From Pseudomonas bananamidigenes (GTDB taxonomy: Bacteria; Pseudomonadota; Gammaproteobacteria; Pseudomonadales; Pseudomonadaceae): 64,000 nucleotides of DNA. The notes beneath the pieces were generated by a model. The model saw only the letters and a list, made by a program, of their open reading frames with translations, made no database searches and was not told the origin of the DNA. The stretch lies in contig NZ_LRUN01000058.1 in the NCBI RefSeq assembly GCF_001679645.1, positions 1 through 64,000 of the forward strand, given 5' to 3'. Of this stretch, positions 45,564 through 55,266 are shown piece by piece (position 1 is the first letter of the stretch; the number at the start of each line of letters is the position of its first letter). The position numbers and the translations under genes were made by a program.

Positions 45564-46180
45564 GGGCGTTTTTCCAACAGGAACCAGGTGACGTCATCCA
45601 GCGGGAATTGCGGATCGCGGTGATAACCGAAACCGTAATCCAGCAGTTGCAGATGCGGATAGCGATCAAGCATTTCCCCGGCGAAATCGCGCTTGAACAG
45701 CTTGCCGCTGTTACCGCGATAGGACACTTCCACCGGTGACGGATTGTAATACTCGGCGATCAGGATGTAGCGCCGGCTCAGCTCGTACAACTGCGCATAG
45801 GCGGTCGGCAACAGCTCCGGTGCCAGATGAATCAGCACGCCTTTGCTGAGTGTCAGGTCGAAGGTTCGTTCGCGGGGGAAATCGAACAACGAGCCGTGCC
45901 AGATTGTTGCGATATCCAGCGCACGCGCCTGAGCGCAGGCGCTGGCGTTGATCTCGACGCCAGACAGTTCGCAGTGCGGCAACAGCTGTCGCAACGCCTG
46001 CAAGTTGTTGCCGGCGTTGGTGCCCAGTTCCAGCAGGCTGTCGATCCGCCCGGCCCGTGTCAGGGCCTTGGCGAACAACGCCAGATTGGCCGCCACCAAC
46101 GGTTGTCCGATGTTGCGCTCGACGTACTGGTTGCCGAATTCGCCCTGCCAGAAGTATTCCTGTTCGCTCAGATCACGCAT
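45560..46180 (-). CDS. Pseudaminic acid biosynthesis-associated methylase
   Basis: A 206-residue SAM-dependent methyltransferase with LLELGTNAGNNLQAL as motif I and LSKGVLIHLAPELL as a post-motif. It matches the small methylase family that occurs only with pse genes. The likely target is a hydroxyl or amine of pseudaminic acid or its precursor. It lies between pseC and pseF. Confidence 0.85.
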   Translation of the reverse strand: MRDLSEQEYFWQGEFGNQYVERNIGQPLVAANLALFAKALTRAGRIDSLLELGTNAGNNLQALRQLLPHCELSGVEINASACAQARALDIATIWHGSLFDFPRERTFDLTLSKGVLIHLAPELLPTAYAQLYELSRRYILIAEYYNPSPVEVSYRGNSGKLFKRDFAGEMLDRYPHLQLLDYGFGYHRDPQFPLDDVTWFLLEKRP

Positions 46181-46211
46181 TGCCGTTTTCCATCCACCGC
46201 GACAGCGGCAC

Positions 46212-47369
46212 TTATTCAGTCAACCGACGCAGTTGCTCGACCACGTAATCCTGCTGCTGATCACTCAGCAGCGGAAACAGCGGCAGGCTGATCGCTTCGG
46301 CGTAATAACGCTCGGCCTCGGGAAAGTCTCCCTCGGCAAAACCCTGTTCACGATAGTAAGGCTGCAGATGCACCGGAATGTAATGCAGATTCACACCGAC
46401 CCCGGCCGCACGCAAACCTTCGAACACCTGACGGTGGCTGAGGCTGATGCGCTCGGTCTGCAAGCGCACCACATAAAGATGCCAGGCCGATTCTGCGTCC
46501 GCCTGGATCCCCGGAAGGGTGAGCGGCAAATACGCCAGGAGGCGGTCATAACGTGCGGCCAACTCGCGGCGACGGGCGATGAATTCGTCCAGTTTGCTCA
46601 ACTGTGACAGACCCAGCGCGGCTTGCAGATCGGTGATCCGGTAGTTGAAGCCCAGCTCGATCTGCTGGTAATACCACGGTCCGTGGCTGGATTCGGTCAT
46701 TTGCTGCGGATCGCGGGTCATGCCGTGGCTGCGAAGGCGTTGCAGATGCTCGGCCAGCTCCGGGCGATTGGTCAGCACCATACCGCCTTCGCCGCTGGTG
46801 ACGATCTTCACCGGGTGGAAACTGAATACCGTCATTGCCGCAAATTCGCCACAGCCCACAGGACGCCCGGCGTAACTGGCGCCGACCGCGTGGGAGGCAT
46901 CTTCGATCACGGTGAAGTTGTAGCGCTCGGCCAATCCGGCAATGCGCCGCATGTCGCAGCTCTGCCCGGAGAACGCCACCGCCACCAGCACTTTGGGCAA
47001 GGTGCCGTCGCGTTCGGCGGTGTCGAGTTTGCTGGCCAGCCGCTCGGCATCGAGGTTCCAGGTCAGCGGATCGATGTCGACGAAATCAACGTCGGCGCCG
47101 CAGTAACGGCCGCAGTTGGCCGACGCTAAAAAGGTGTTCGGCGTGGTCCACAAACGGTCGCCCGGACCGAGCCCCGCCGCCAGGCAGGCAATGTGCAACG
47201 CAGCGGTGGCGTTGCACACCGCGACCGCGAAATCCGCCTGGCAACGCTCGGCCATGGCTTGCTCGAAGCGCTCGATGGTCGGCCCCTGGGTCAACCAGTC
47301 GGACTGCAACACCTCGACGACCGCGTCGATATCCGCCTGATCGAGGCTTTGCCGACCATACGGAATCAT
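46212..47369 (-). CDS. pseC: UDP-4-keto-sugar aminotransferase PseC
   Basis: A 385-residue DegT/DnrJ/EryC1-type PLP enzyme; the Schiff-base Lys is K188 in FSFHPVKIVTSGEGG. It makes UDP-4-amino-4,6-dideoxy-N-acetyl-beta-L-altrosamine. Its start overlaps the pseB stop by four bases. Confidence 0.95.
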   Translation of the reverse strand: MIPYGRQSLDQADIDAVVEVLQSDWLTQGPTIERFEQAMAERCQADFAVAVCNATAALHIACLAAGLGPGDRLWTTPNTFLASANCGRYCGADVDFVDIDPLTWNLDAERLASKLDTAERDGTLPKVLVAVAFSGQSCDMRRIAGLAERYNFTVIEDASHAVGASYAGRPVGCGEFAAMTVFSFHPVKIVTSGEGGMVLTNRPELAEHLQRLRSHGMTRDPQQMTESSHGPWYYQQIELGFNYRITDLQAALGLSQLSKLDEFIARRRELAARYDRLLAYLPLTLPGIQADAESAWHLYVVRLQTERISLSHRQVFEGLRAAGVGVNLHYIPVHLQPYYREQGFAEGDFPEAERYYAEAISLPLFPLLSDQQQDYVVEQLRRLTE

Positions 47370-48367
47370 ATCGACAGCTTCGCGTGCAGGTCGGCGATCT
47401 GCCCGACCGAGAGGAAATGCGGGTTGGTGTCGGAGCGATACTCAAAGTCCTCGCCCACCGGCCGCCCCTGCTCGCCGAGTCTGTCGACGGCAAAATCGAC
47501 ATCGACACTGGTGAAACGGATCGAAGGCTGAATCGTGTAGTGATCTTCGAACTCCAGGGTCATCCGCGCATCGTCCAGCGGCACCATCAGTTCGTGCAGC
47601 TTTTCCCCCGGACGGATGCCGACGTTCTTGTGTGGCAGATGCCCGGCCATGCCCCGGGCCAGATCGACAATGCGGATCGACGGGATCTTCGGCACGAACA
47701 CTTCACCCCCATGCATCCGCGCAAAACTGTCGAGGACGAATTGCACGCCGTGATCGAGGGTGATCCAGAAACGGGTCATGCGCTCGTCGGTGATCGGCAG
47801 TTCTTTCGCGCCACCGGCGATCAGCTGGCTGAAGAACGGCACCACCGAACCACGCGAGCCGGCCACGTTGCCATAGCGCACCACGGCAAACCGCGTCTGT
47901 TGCTCACCGGCAATGTTGTTGGCCGCGACGAACAATTTGTCCGACAGCAACTTGGTGGCGCCGTACAGGTTGATCGGGCTCGCGGCCTTGTCGGTGGACA
48001 GCGCGACGACTTTCTTCACACCGTTGTCGATGGCGGCGGTGATGATGTTCTCCGCGCCATTGACGTTGGTGCGGATGCACTCGGTGGGGTTGTACTCCGC
48101 CGCCGGCACCTGCTTGAGCGCCGCCGCATGCACCACGTAATCGATGCCGCGCATGGCCTGGCGCAGACGCTCGCCGTCGCGCACATCGCCGAGGAAGTAA
48201 CGCATGCACGGCGCGTTGAACGTCTGCTGCATTTCGTACTGTTTAAGCTCATCCCGGGAGAACACCACCACGCGTTTGGGCTGGTATTGCTCGAGCAGGC
48301 GCGCAATGAATTTGCGCCCGAACGAGCCTGTACCACCGGAGATGAAAATCGATTTGCCGTTGAACAT
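47366..48367 (-). CDS. pseB: UDP-GlcNAc 4,6-dehydratase (inverting) PseB
   Basis: A 333-residue short-chain dehydrogenase with the NADP motif SGGTGSFGRKF near residue 10 and the active-site region LSTDKAASPINLYGATKLLSD (residues split). It starts the pseudaminic acid pathway. The ATG at 48367 is chosen; the open frame further upstream overlaps the previous gene. Confidence 0.95.
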   Translation of the reverse strand: MFNGKSIFISGGTGSFGRKFIARLLEQYQPKRVVVFSRDELKQYEMQQTFNAPCMRYFLGDVRDGERLRQAMRGIDYVVHAAALKQVPAAEYNPTECIRTNVNGAENIITAAIDNGVKKVVALSTDKAASPINLYGATKLLSDKLFVAANNIAGEQQTRFAVVRYGNVAGSRGSVVPFFSQLIAGGAKELPITDERMTRFWITLDHGVQFVLDSFARMHGGEVFVPKIPSIRIVDLARGMAGHLPHKNVGIRPGEKLHELMVPLDDARMTLEFEDHYTIQPSIRFTSVDVDFAVDRLGEQGRPVGEDFEYRSDTNPHFLSVGQIADLHAKLSI

Positions 48368-48396
48368 GTCTTGAGTCCCGTTCCCTGCGCGAAGGC

Positions 48397-51312
48397 TTAG
48401 GCAAGCAGTTGCGCCCAGTCCAGCGAAGCGCTTTCGTTGAGGGTGTAGCCTTTGCCGGTCAGGCTCAGGTTCGCGTTGTAGGCCTGGTCCCCGGCGAAGG
48501 CTGCGGCCCATTTTTCCCGCAGCGCCTCAAGCGCCTTCGGCGCCTGCGGCAGTTGGCCCGGATGCAGCACCTGCACCGACGGCGTCCACACGGTGAGGTA
48601 GCCGGCCTGCCCCGCTTTCAGGCACAGGTCGACGTCGCTGAAACCGTCCGCGAAGGTGGCGTCGTCCAGACCGTCCAGGCCTTCGAACAGCGCCTTGCGC
48701 ACCATCAGGCAAACGCCCGACACCGCCGAATAGCCGTGCTCCACCGACAGGCGATACAGGTATCCGTCAGCATCATGTTTTTCGCCGATGAAGGCTGAAC
48801 CGACCCCGCCGTTCAGGCCCAGGATCAGGCCGGCCTGGCTGACCTTGCCGTCGCGGTCGACCAGTTTCGCCCCGACCACGCCGACTTCCGGACGCAGCGC
48901 GTGGTTGAGCATCGAATCGAGCCAGTTCGGGTTGACCACTTCCGCGTCGGCAGCGAGCAGTACCAGATATTCGCCCTGGGCCTGGCGGCTGGCGGCATTG
49001 ATCAGCGCCGGTTCGTTCAACGGCTGTTCGGCGCGCAGCACCTGAACCTTCGGGTGCTGATAGGCGCCCAGCCAGTCATTGACTTCGGCCGACTGCTGCG
49101 CCGTCGCGGCCACCAGGATCTCGTAGTGGTGATAGCGGGTGCGCAGCAGCACGCCTTCCAGGCAGCGCTGCAAGGCAGACAGGTCGTTGCCGGCCGGCAC
49201 GATCACCGACACCAGCGGGCGCTCGCTGTGGTGGTAATCGATCTGATAGATCCCCGGCGTCGAGGACGTGACCTTGGCCTTGTAGCCGCGAGTGCCCAGG
49301 TGACGCAGCAGGGCCAGGCGTTCGTGAGGGTTTTCCTCCAGCTGTGGCGCGCGGGCGATCAGCAGCGGTTCGTCGAGGTGCGCCAGGCTGTTGAGGCCGT
49401 CCTGTTCGAGGATGCGCAGCAGCACGTCGAATTCCAGCGCCTTGCTGAAGTCCGCCCGGTAACCGCCGACCGCGACCAGCGACTCACGGCGGATCAGCCA
49501 GTGACGCGCCATCATGCCCGGCAGGCTCAGCAGCAAGTCCAGGTTGAAGCCCGGACGGAACACATCCACCAGCGCGCCTTTGTCCTGGCGTTGAATCTCG
49601 TCGGTGGACACCGCGCTGCAACCGTCGGCGGCCATCAGTTCGAGGCTGGCGCGCAGCAGGCCGGCGGCGGTGAACTCGTCGCCCGCTTCGGCCAGCAGCA
49701 CCCAGTCGCACGGCGACTGGCGGGCGCTCTGGTTGAGCTTCTCGACCAGATTGCCCGGCGTGACGCGGACAAAGTGCAGGGTGTTCTGCGCCGTAGTGGC
49801 GACCGGCGGCTCACCGGTGGTGAACACGACAATCCGGAATGCCTTGCACTGGCCTTCAAGCAGGCTGTCGAGGGTGACTTGCACCTTGTCGATGTCGTTG
49901 TCCAGGTCCAGCAGGAAAACGCCGAACTGCGGGCCACCGCCGTTGACCGCCAGATGTTCGGCAATCGCTCCGAGCTGTGCAGCCTCCGGCCGGCGCGAAC
50001 CCAGCCATTTGAGCAGTTTGCCGGACTGCATCTTCTCGAACGTCGGACAGTGATCTTCCAGGGTCAAGGCCTCCAGGCGCGCCAGCCAGTCGCGTGTCTT
50101 CTGCGCCTCTTCGTCTTCGCCCGCCTGCTCCAGTTGCGCCAGCAGGCGCTTGAGCACTTCGCGGTTGAAGGCGTTGAGGTCGTGAGCCTGCCACAGACGG
50201 TCAAGCACGCTCTCGGCGGTGTCGTTGTTGCGCGCCTGCAGCAAGTGAGCCTGACGGGTCCACACACCTTCCAGGCCGTTCAGCTGGACGCGGCCGGCCG
50301 GCATGGCGTGGAGCATGAATTCGATCTGCTCCAGGCGATCGAAGAAGGCCTGGTTGTAGAACGGCATTTCCACGTACTGCAGCGGTCCGAACCGACGGTC
50401 CGGACGCTTGAGCGCCTGGTGCCACGTGGACTGGATAATCAGCTCGGCGGTCAGTGCACGGCCCGATTGCAGGCTGTCGACCATCGCTTCGAAACTCTGC
50501 AGGGCGAAGGCCTTGCCTTGCTCTGCATCCAGTCCCTGAATGCCGGTGGGCAACGACGCCAGGAACTCGGCGAACGCCTCGCGCTCGGCCACCGACCTGG
50601 CGTCCATGTAGGTCAGCGAGTGGTACACCTCGGTGCTGTGCTCGGAGTTGCCGTAGTTGATTTCGCGCACCACGTAAGGGATCGGCAGGATCCGCGCCTT
50701 GGCGCAGGCCAGCATGTAGTACACATGGCCGATCTCCTGCCACTGGAAACTGGTGCCTTCCGGCATCGCCGCATGCCAGGACTTCATCAGCTCGGTACGG
50801 GTCACCGCGTAGAACGGCGGGATGTACTGGCTCATGTAATCGATGACGCGATCCTGGGCCCGCTCGGAGGCATAGTCCTCGCAGACTTTCTTGTCGCGGC
50901 GGTAGTAGCTCACGTCACCGGCCAGGGTCAGGTACATCAGGCAGTAGCCGTGGCACATGCCGTAGTCGGGATGGTCTTGCAGGAAGCCCACGGACTCGGC
51001 CAGCGAATCGTGCAGGATGAAGTCATCGTCCGCCGCCAGCACGGTGTACGGCGTGGTCACGCGCTCCACGCCATAGGCCAGCTTGGCCTGCATGCCCCAA
51101 TAGGCGAACTGCGGCACGTGGTGATAGTCGACGGCGGAAAAGTCGCCTTCAGGCAATTCCGGACTCGAGTCCAGCACCATGATCCTGCAAGGCAAGGCGC
51201 TGTAATACTTCACCGCCCGGCGCAGGAACGCCGGACGATTATGGGTAAACAGCACCACGGTCAACAGCTCATTGAGCACCGGCGCCTGTTCCGAACCGTA
51301 CTTGCCTTGCAT
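48397..51312 (-). CDS. Large multi-domain glycosyltransferase
   Basis: A 971-residue protein with three nucleotide-sugar-type parts. Residues about 15-235 form a TIGR00180-like glycosyltransferase (LTVVLFTHNRPAFLRRAVKYY, VLAADDDFIL with an acidic DDD). About 335-470 is a helical linker. Two GT2-like domains follow, a degenerate one (about 470-690) and a full one (about 705-960, RPLVSVIVPAGNDLSALQRC). Such chains resemble the flagellin glycosyltransferases Fgt1/Fgt2 of P. syringae. It lies between the CDP-sugar and pse genes and could use sugars of both. Confidence 0.85.
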   Translation of the reverse strand: MQGKYGSEQAPVLNELLTVVLFTHNRPAFLRRAVKYYSALPCRIMVLDSSPELPEGDFSAVDYHHVPQFAYWGMQAKLAYGVERVTTPYTVLAADDDFILHDSLAESVGFLQDHPDYGMCHGYCLMYLTLAGDVSYYRRDKKVCEDYASERAQDRVIDYMSQYIPPFYAVTRTELMKSWHAAMPEGTSFQWQEIGHVYYMLACAKARILPIPYVVREINYGNSEHSTEVYHSLTYMDARSVAEREAFAEFLASLPTGIQGLDAEQGKAFALQSFEAMVDSLQSGRALTAELIIQSTWHQALKRPDRRFGPLQYVEMPFYNQAFFDRLEQIEFMLHAMPAGRVQLNGLEGVWTRQAHLLQARNNDTAESVLDRLWQAHDLNAFNREVLKRLLAQLEQAGEDEEAQKTRDWLARLEALTLEDHCPTFEKMQSGKLLKWLGSRRPEAAQLGAIAEHLAVNGGGPQFGVFLLDLDNDIDKVQVTLDSLLEGQCKAFRIVVFTTGEPPVATTAQNTLHFVRVTPGNLVEKLNQSARQSPCDWVLLAEAGDEFTAAGLLRASLELMAADGCSAVSTDEIQRQDKGALVDVFRPGFNLDLLLSLPGMMARHWLIRRESLVAVGGYRADFSKALEFDVLLRILEQDGLNSLAHLDEPLLIARAPQLEENPHERLALLRHLGTRGYKAKVTSSTPGIYQIDYHHSERPLVSVIVPAGNDLSALQRCLEGVLLRTRYHHYEILVAATAQQSAEVNDWLGAYQHPKVQVLRAEQPLNEPALINAASRQAQGEYLVLLAADAEVVNPNWLDSMLNHALRPEVGVVGAKLVDRDGKVSQAGLILGLNGGVGSAFIGEKHDADGYLYRLSVEHGYSAVSGVCLMVRKALFEGLDGLDDATFADGFSDVDLCLKAGQAGYLTVWTPSVQVLHPGQLPQAPKALEALREKWAAAFAGDQAYNANLSLTGKGYTLNESASLDWAQLLA

Positions 51313-51366
51313 AACCTCTCCCCACTACCGGCGAATCGCCAAATCTACGCTTTGATGATGTTTCGA

Positions 51367-52104
51367 TTAACGCACGCGACGCAGGTAACCGTCCGGCGCC
51401 ACGGTGATCAGCAGCTTGTTCTGCAACTGAACGTCGATTTCGAAATCCTTGTTCTCTTCCAGGTATTTCCAGACGGCGGTCTTCGGGTTGTCGCCCGGGC
51501 CCCATGGACGATCCGGGAAGAAATCGGCCGGCATGTCTTCAACCACGGTGTCCATCACCACGCAGTAGCTGTCGACCGAAACCAGTGGCGCATAGAGGCG
51601 CAGCTCTTCGAGCACGTGGTCGTGGGTGTGGTTGGAATCGAGCACCAGAATGACTTTCTTGCCTTCAGCGGCAGCACGCACCTGAGCGGCGATGGCCGGG
51701 TCGATGCTCGAGCCCTCGATCATCTTGATGCGTTTGCTCATCGGGTGGCTTTCGATGGCTTCGCGGTTGTGCGGGCGAATGTCGAGGTCGACGCCCAGCA
51801 CTTCGCCGTGGCCTTGCAGCTCCAGCAGCGAGGCGTAGTAGATGATCGAACCGCCGTGGGCGATGCCGCACTCGATGACCAGATCCGGCTTCACCTGCCA
51901 GATGATTTCCTGCATCGCCATCATGTCTTGCGGCAACTGGATGATCGGACGGCCCATCCACGAGAAGTGGTAGCTGTACTTGTGTTTGGCGGACTCATTG
52001 AAGAAGTCACGGGCCAGGCCGGTGAGTTTCTGATCGTCACCCTGCTGGGCGATCTGCTCGCGGCACTCGGCTTCGAAGGCTTTGTTGATGCTGTTGTCGG
52101 TCAT
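51367..52104 (-). CDS. CmcI-type protein (cephalosporin hydroxylase family)
   Basis: A 245-residue Rossmann protein with VIECGIAHGGSIIYYASLLE and LVLDSNHTHDHVLEELRLY. The family is named after CmcI and, by structure, is of SAM-dependent methyltransferase type; related genes methylate sugars such as rhamnose. In this operon an O-methyl transfer to a glycan is more likely than any antibiotic role. The start is the ATG at 52104, 17 bases after the stop of the previous methyltransferase gene. Confidence 0.85.
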   Translation of the reverse strand: MTDNSINKAFEAECREQIAQQGDDQKLTGLARDFFNESAKHKYSYHFSWMGRPIIQLPQDMMAMQEIIWQVKPDLVIECGIAHGGSIIYYASLLELQGHGEVLGVDLDIRPHNREAIESHPMSKRIKMIEGSSIDPAIAAQVRAAAEGKKVILVLDSNHTHDHVLEELRLYAPLVSVDSYCVVMDTVVEDMPADFFPDRPWGPGDNPKTAVWKYLEENKDFEIDVQLQNKLLITVAPDGYLRRVR

Positions 52105-52121
52105 TTTCAAAATCTCAAGGG

Positions 52122-53195
52122 TCACTGGAACGAAGCGCTGTCGACGGCGTGATAGACGTAACGTCCACCGGTCATCCGCTTGATCTCTTCGAGGTAATTG
52201 GAATTCATCACAAACAGGTTGGCGCCCTCGGGCAAGGCGTCCATCGCCTCCTGGGGCGAGGACACCCGGGCGCCGCTCAGGGGCAGGTAGCGCCCCTGTT
52301 TGGCCGGGTTGATATCGACCACGCGATCCACCGCCACGCCCGCCCGTTGCAGGAACAGCGAATAGATCACGCCTTTGGAAGACGCCCCCCAGATCGCCGA
52401 ACCCTTTCCGGGTGCGGCCTGGATGATCTGCACCGCACGGTCGAGGCTGGCGGTGAAATCGTCCGGCAATGCCAGGCGTGGCACCGGTTGTTCCGGGTTC
52501 AGGCGCAATGTGGCAAGGTCGGCGACGATGTACAGGTATTGGCCGCCGAACAGGTGGCCGGCCTCGTGCACGGTGCCGAACATCCGGCGCAGGTCGTCGA
52601 GGCGGAAATAATTGACGTGCTCGTAGAACAGGTCGAACCAGGCGCGGTGTTCGAGGATCCAGTCGAAGCACGGCACTTCGATGTAGATCTGCCCGCCGCC
52701 CTGATTGGCTTCGGCGATCACCGCCAGAAAGCCCAGCGGATCCTGAATGTGCTCCAGTACATGGCGCAGCACGATGGCGTCCGCTTCCAGACCCAGGCCA
52801 CGGGTGAACGGGGCCTTGATCACGTCGGCGTTGTCGCCTTCGTAAGCCGGGTCGATACCGGTGATGCGGTAGCCCAGGCCCTTGAGCAGCTCAAGGAAGT
52901 AGCCCTTGCCGCAGCCGACCTCGATCAGTTCCTGACCCTTGAAGTGCTTGGCGATGATGCCCTCGACGTCGTGCAGGTGCTTCTGGAACTGGCCGGAATG
53001 GGCCTGCTCGTTCTGGTAGTCGGCGTCGTAGCTGAGCTTGTCGGCGTCGAACGCTGCGTTGAAGATCAGACCGCTGCGCTCATCCTGCACCAGCAACATG
53101 TCGGCACTAGCCGACGCCTTCGCCGATTCGGGATCGGCAAAGGTGCGGTTCTGCAGCACCGGCAGGTCGGTGACCCGATACAACTCGTGCCTCAT
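52122..53195 (-). CDS. SAM-dependent methyltransferase, C-methyltransferase-like tail
   Basis: A 357-residue protein. The methyltransferase fold (about 70-215) carries ELIEVGCGKGYFLELLKGLG and VLRHVLEHIQDP; the C-terminal domain (about 250-355) has GSAIWGASSKGVIY, similar to the last domain of the C-methyltransferase encoded two genes upstream. It lacks the Cys-rich N-terminal zinc region of that protein. The substrate is probably a nucleotide sugar. It overlaps the epimerase gene by four bases. Confidence 0.82.
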   Translation of the reverse strand: MRHELYRVTDLPVLQNRTFADPESAKASASADMLLVQDERSGLIFNAAFDADKLSYDADYQNEQAHSGQFQKHLHDVEGIIAKHFKGQELIEVGCGKGYFLELLKGLGYRITGIDPAYEGDNADVIKAPFTRGLGLEADAIVLRHVLEHIQDPLGFLAVIAEANQGGGQIYIEVPCFDWILEHRAWFDLFYEHVNYFRLDDLRRMFGTVHEAGHLFGGQYLYIVADLATLRLNPEQPVPRLALPDDFTASLDRAVQIIQAAPGKGSAIWGASSKGVIYSLFLQRAGVAVDRVVDINPAKQGRYLPLSGARVSSPQEAMDALPEGANLFVMNSNYLEEIKRMTGGRYVYHAVDSASFQ

Positions 53196-54043
53196 TGCGA
53201 CTCTCCCAATAACTGTTGCAGACGCTCGGTCACCGCCCAGAACGCCAGCGGTTCGTGGGTCGGATACGGATAATGACCAAGGTTCAGGCCGATGGACGCG
53301 CCGCGCTCGCGCACACGCTGTTCGACCAGCGCACGCACTGAAACCGGCTGGCCGCTGGCGCAGTTGAGCGTGCCGTCGAAATCGCGCTTGTGCAGGATCG
53401 CGGCGAGATGCGCGGCGGCGGTTTCAATCGCCAGAAAATCCCGTAACTGTTCACCGGCCGACATGTTGAACGTCGGCTCACCCGCATCGATCGCCCGGTC
53501 CAGCGCCGCCAGCAGGCTGTTGGGGTTCTGTCCGGTGCCATGCAGATAGAACAGCCGCACCCATTGCAGGGTGAACGGATGCTCCTGCTGCAGATTTTGC
53601 AGAAACAGGTGCAGGGTGTGCTTGGCCAGCCCGTAGGGATTGGCTGGCTGCGCATCGTTCATTTCGCTCAGCGGGCCGCTCTGCATGCCGTATTCAAAGC
53701 AGGTGCCGGTCACCAGTACCTGCTTCACTCCCGCCTTGACCGCATCCTTGATGAAGCGGTAATCGGCCATCAGGTTGTGCTCGAAATGAAACAGTGCCCG
53801 ATAGTTCGGCAGCCCCGGCCATGCCAGGTGTACAAGTGCATCGACCCCCTCGGTCAGCGCGTCGATGTCCAGGTCGGCGGCGTGAATATCCGCGCTGACG
53901 AACTCGACGTCATTGATCCACGGCATGCTGGCGGCAGTCTGCTCACTGCGCGCCACTGCCCGCACCGTGCAGCCATGCCCCAGCAACGCCGCGACCAGAT
54001 GACGACCGACGAAGCCCGTGGCTCCGGTGACCAGAACCTTCAC
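53192..54043 (-). CDS. NAD-dependent epimerase/dehydratase or 4-ketoreductase
   Basis: A 283-residue extended short-chain dehydrogenase with VTGATGFVGRHLVAAL at residue 5-20 and the catalytic YxxxK in NPYGLAKHTLHLF. Next to a C-methyltransferase and a 3,5-epimerase it probably reduces the 4-keto group to finish the CDP-sugar. ATGA overlaps join it to both neighbours. Confidence 0.85.
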   Translation of the reverse strand: MKVLVTGATGFVGRHLVAALLGHGCTVRAVARSEQTAASMPWINDVEFVSADIHAADLDIDALTEGVDALVHLAWPGLPNYRALFHFEHNLMADYRFIKDAVKAGVKQVLVTGTCFEYGMQSGPLSEMNDAQPANPYGLAKHTLHLFLQNLQQEHPFTLQWVRLFYLHGTGQNPNSLLAALDRAIDAGEPTFNMSAGEQLRDFLAIETAAAHLAAILHKRDFDGTLNCASGQPVSVRALVEQRVRERGASIGLNLGHYPYPTHEPLAFWAVTERLQQLLGESQ

Positions 54044-55266
54044 AGCACACTCAACTCAGGCACGGCGATCACGAAGCGGCCGTCCCACTGGCGTACCTGA
54101 GCCAGTTGCTGACTGACTTCGTGTAACAGGTTCCAGGGCAGCACCAGCACGTAATCCGGTTTTTCGATATCGATCTGCACTGGCGCCACGATCGGGATGC
54201 GACTGCCCGGCAGACATTTGCCCTGCTTGTGCGGGTTGGCATCGGCGACCCAGGCCAGCAGATCCGGTTTGACCCCGGCGTAGTTGAGCAAGGTGTTGCC
54301 CTTGGCGGCAGCGCCATAACCGACTACACGCTTGCCATCGGCCTTGGCCTGCAACAGAAAACGCAGCAGATCATGTTTGATGCGTTCGGCGGCCGGTGCC
54401 AGCGTGGCGTAGTACTCGGGAGTTTTCACACCCGCGTCGAGTTCGGCCTGCAACTGCTGTTGCACCGCGGGTTGCACAGCGCGGCGTTCGCCGTCCTTGC
54501 GCTGCACGAACACCCGCAGCGATCCGCCATGGGTGGTCAGCTGGCTGACGTCGAACACTTCCAGACCGTTGCGCTCGCACAGCGTCTGCACGGCAGTCAG
54601 GGACAGGTAGGAATAGTGTTCGTGGTACAGCGTGTCGAACTGCGCGCCGGCCATCAGCGCCAGCAATTGCGGGAATTCGAACGTGGCGACGCCGGTCGGC
54701 TTGAGCAGCGTGGCGAAACCACCGAGGAAGTCATTGATGTCCGGCACATGGGCCAGCACGTTGTTGGCGGCCATCAGGTCGGCGGACCAGCCTTCGCTTT
54801 TCAGCTGTGCGGCGGTGTCGCGGCCGAAGAACAGCTCACGAATTTCCAGGCCTTTTTCCCGTGCCGCCTGCGCGGTGCTGCGGGTCGGTTCCACGCCCAT
54901 ACACGGGATGCCGCGAGCGGCCACGTATTGCAGCAGGTAGCCGTCGTTGGCGGCGACCTCGACGACCCGGCTGTCAGCGGTCAGGCCGAAGCGCTCGGTC
55001 ATCTCGGCCACATAACGCTCGGCGTGGGCCAGCCAGGTGCTGGAGAACGAGCTGAAGTAGGCGTACTCGGCGTCGAACAGGCTGTCGGCGCGGGTGTAAT
55101 CCTCGGTCTGCACCAGCCAGCATTGCTGGCACACGGCGACCTTCAGCGGCACCCATTGCTCGGCCTGCTCCAGCCGATCGGCATGCACGTAGGCGTTGGA
55201 CGGTGGCGAGGTGCCGAGGTCGATCAGCGGCAGGCTCAGCGGTGCGGCGCACCCACGGCAATTCAT
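54040..55266 (-). CDS. Sugar C-methyltransferase
   Basis: A 408-residue protein with the three-part layout of NDP-sugar C-3 methyltransferases (TylC3/TcaB9 type): an N-terminal zinc region (MNCRGC with CQQCWLVQTE), a SAM fold (about 100-200, VVEVAANDGYLLQYVAARG) and a C-terminal domain with VVGYGAAAKGNTLLNYAGV. It adds a methyl branch to a 4-keto-6-deoxy sugar. Together with rfbF and rfbG this predicts a CDP-linked branched sugar. Confidence 0.88.
   Translation of the reverse strand: MNCRGCAAPLSLPLIDLGTSPPSNAYVHADRLEQAEQWVPLKVAVCQQCWLVQTEDYTRADSLFDAEYAYFSSFSSTWLAHAERYVAEMTERFGLTADSRVVEVAANDGYLLQYVAARGIPCMGVEPTRSTAQAAREKGLEIRELFFGRDTAAQLKSEGWSADLMAANNVLAHVPDINDFLGGFATLLKPTGVATFEFPQLLALMAGAQFDTLYHEHYSYLSLTAVQTLCERNGLEVFDVSQLTTHGGSLRVFVQRKDGERRAVQPAVQQQLQAELDAGVKTPEYYATLAPAAERIKHDLLRFLLQAKADGKRVVGYGAAAKGNTLLNYAGVKPDLLAWVADANPHKQGKCLPGSRIPIVAPVQIDIEKPDYVLVLPWNLLHEVSQQLAQVRQWDGRFVIAVPELSVL

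Noticed and set aside
51367..52104. Antibiotic (cephalosporin) biosynthesis gene
   Set aside because: The family name is historical; all neighbours are sugar and flagellar glycosylation genes.
48901..52152. Plus-strand open frame of 1083 codons opposite the 971-aa glycosyltransferase gene and its neighbour
   Set aside because: It is antisense to two well-supported genes, has no known domain, and its Arg/His/Gln-rich make-up is that of a shadow frame in GC-rich DNA.
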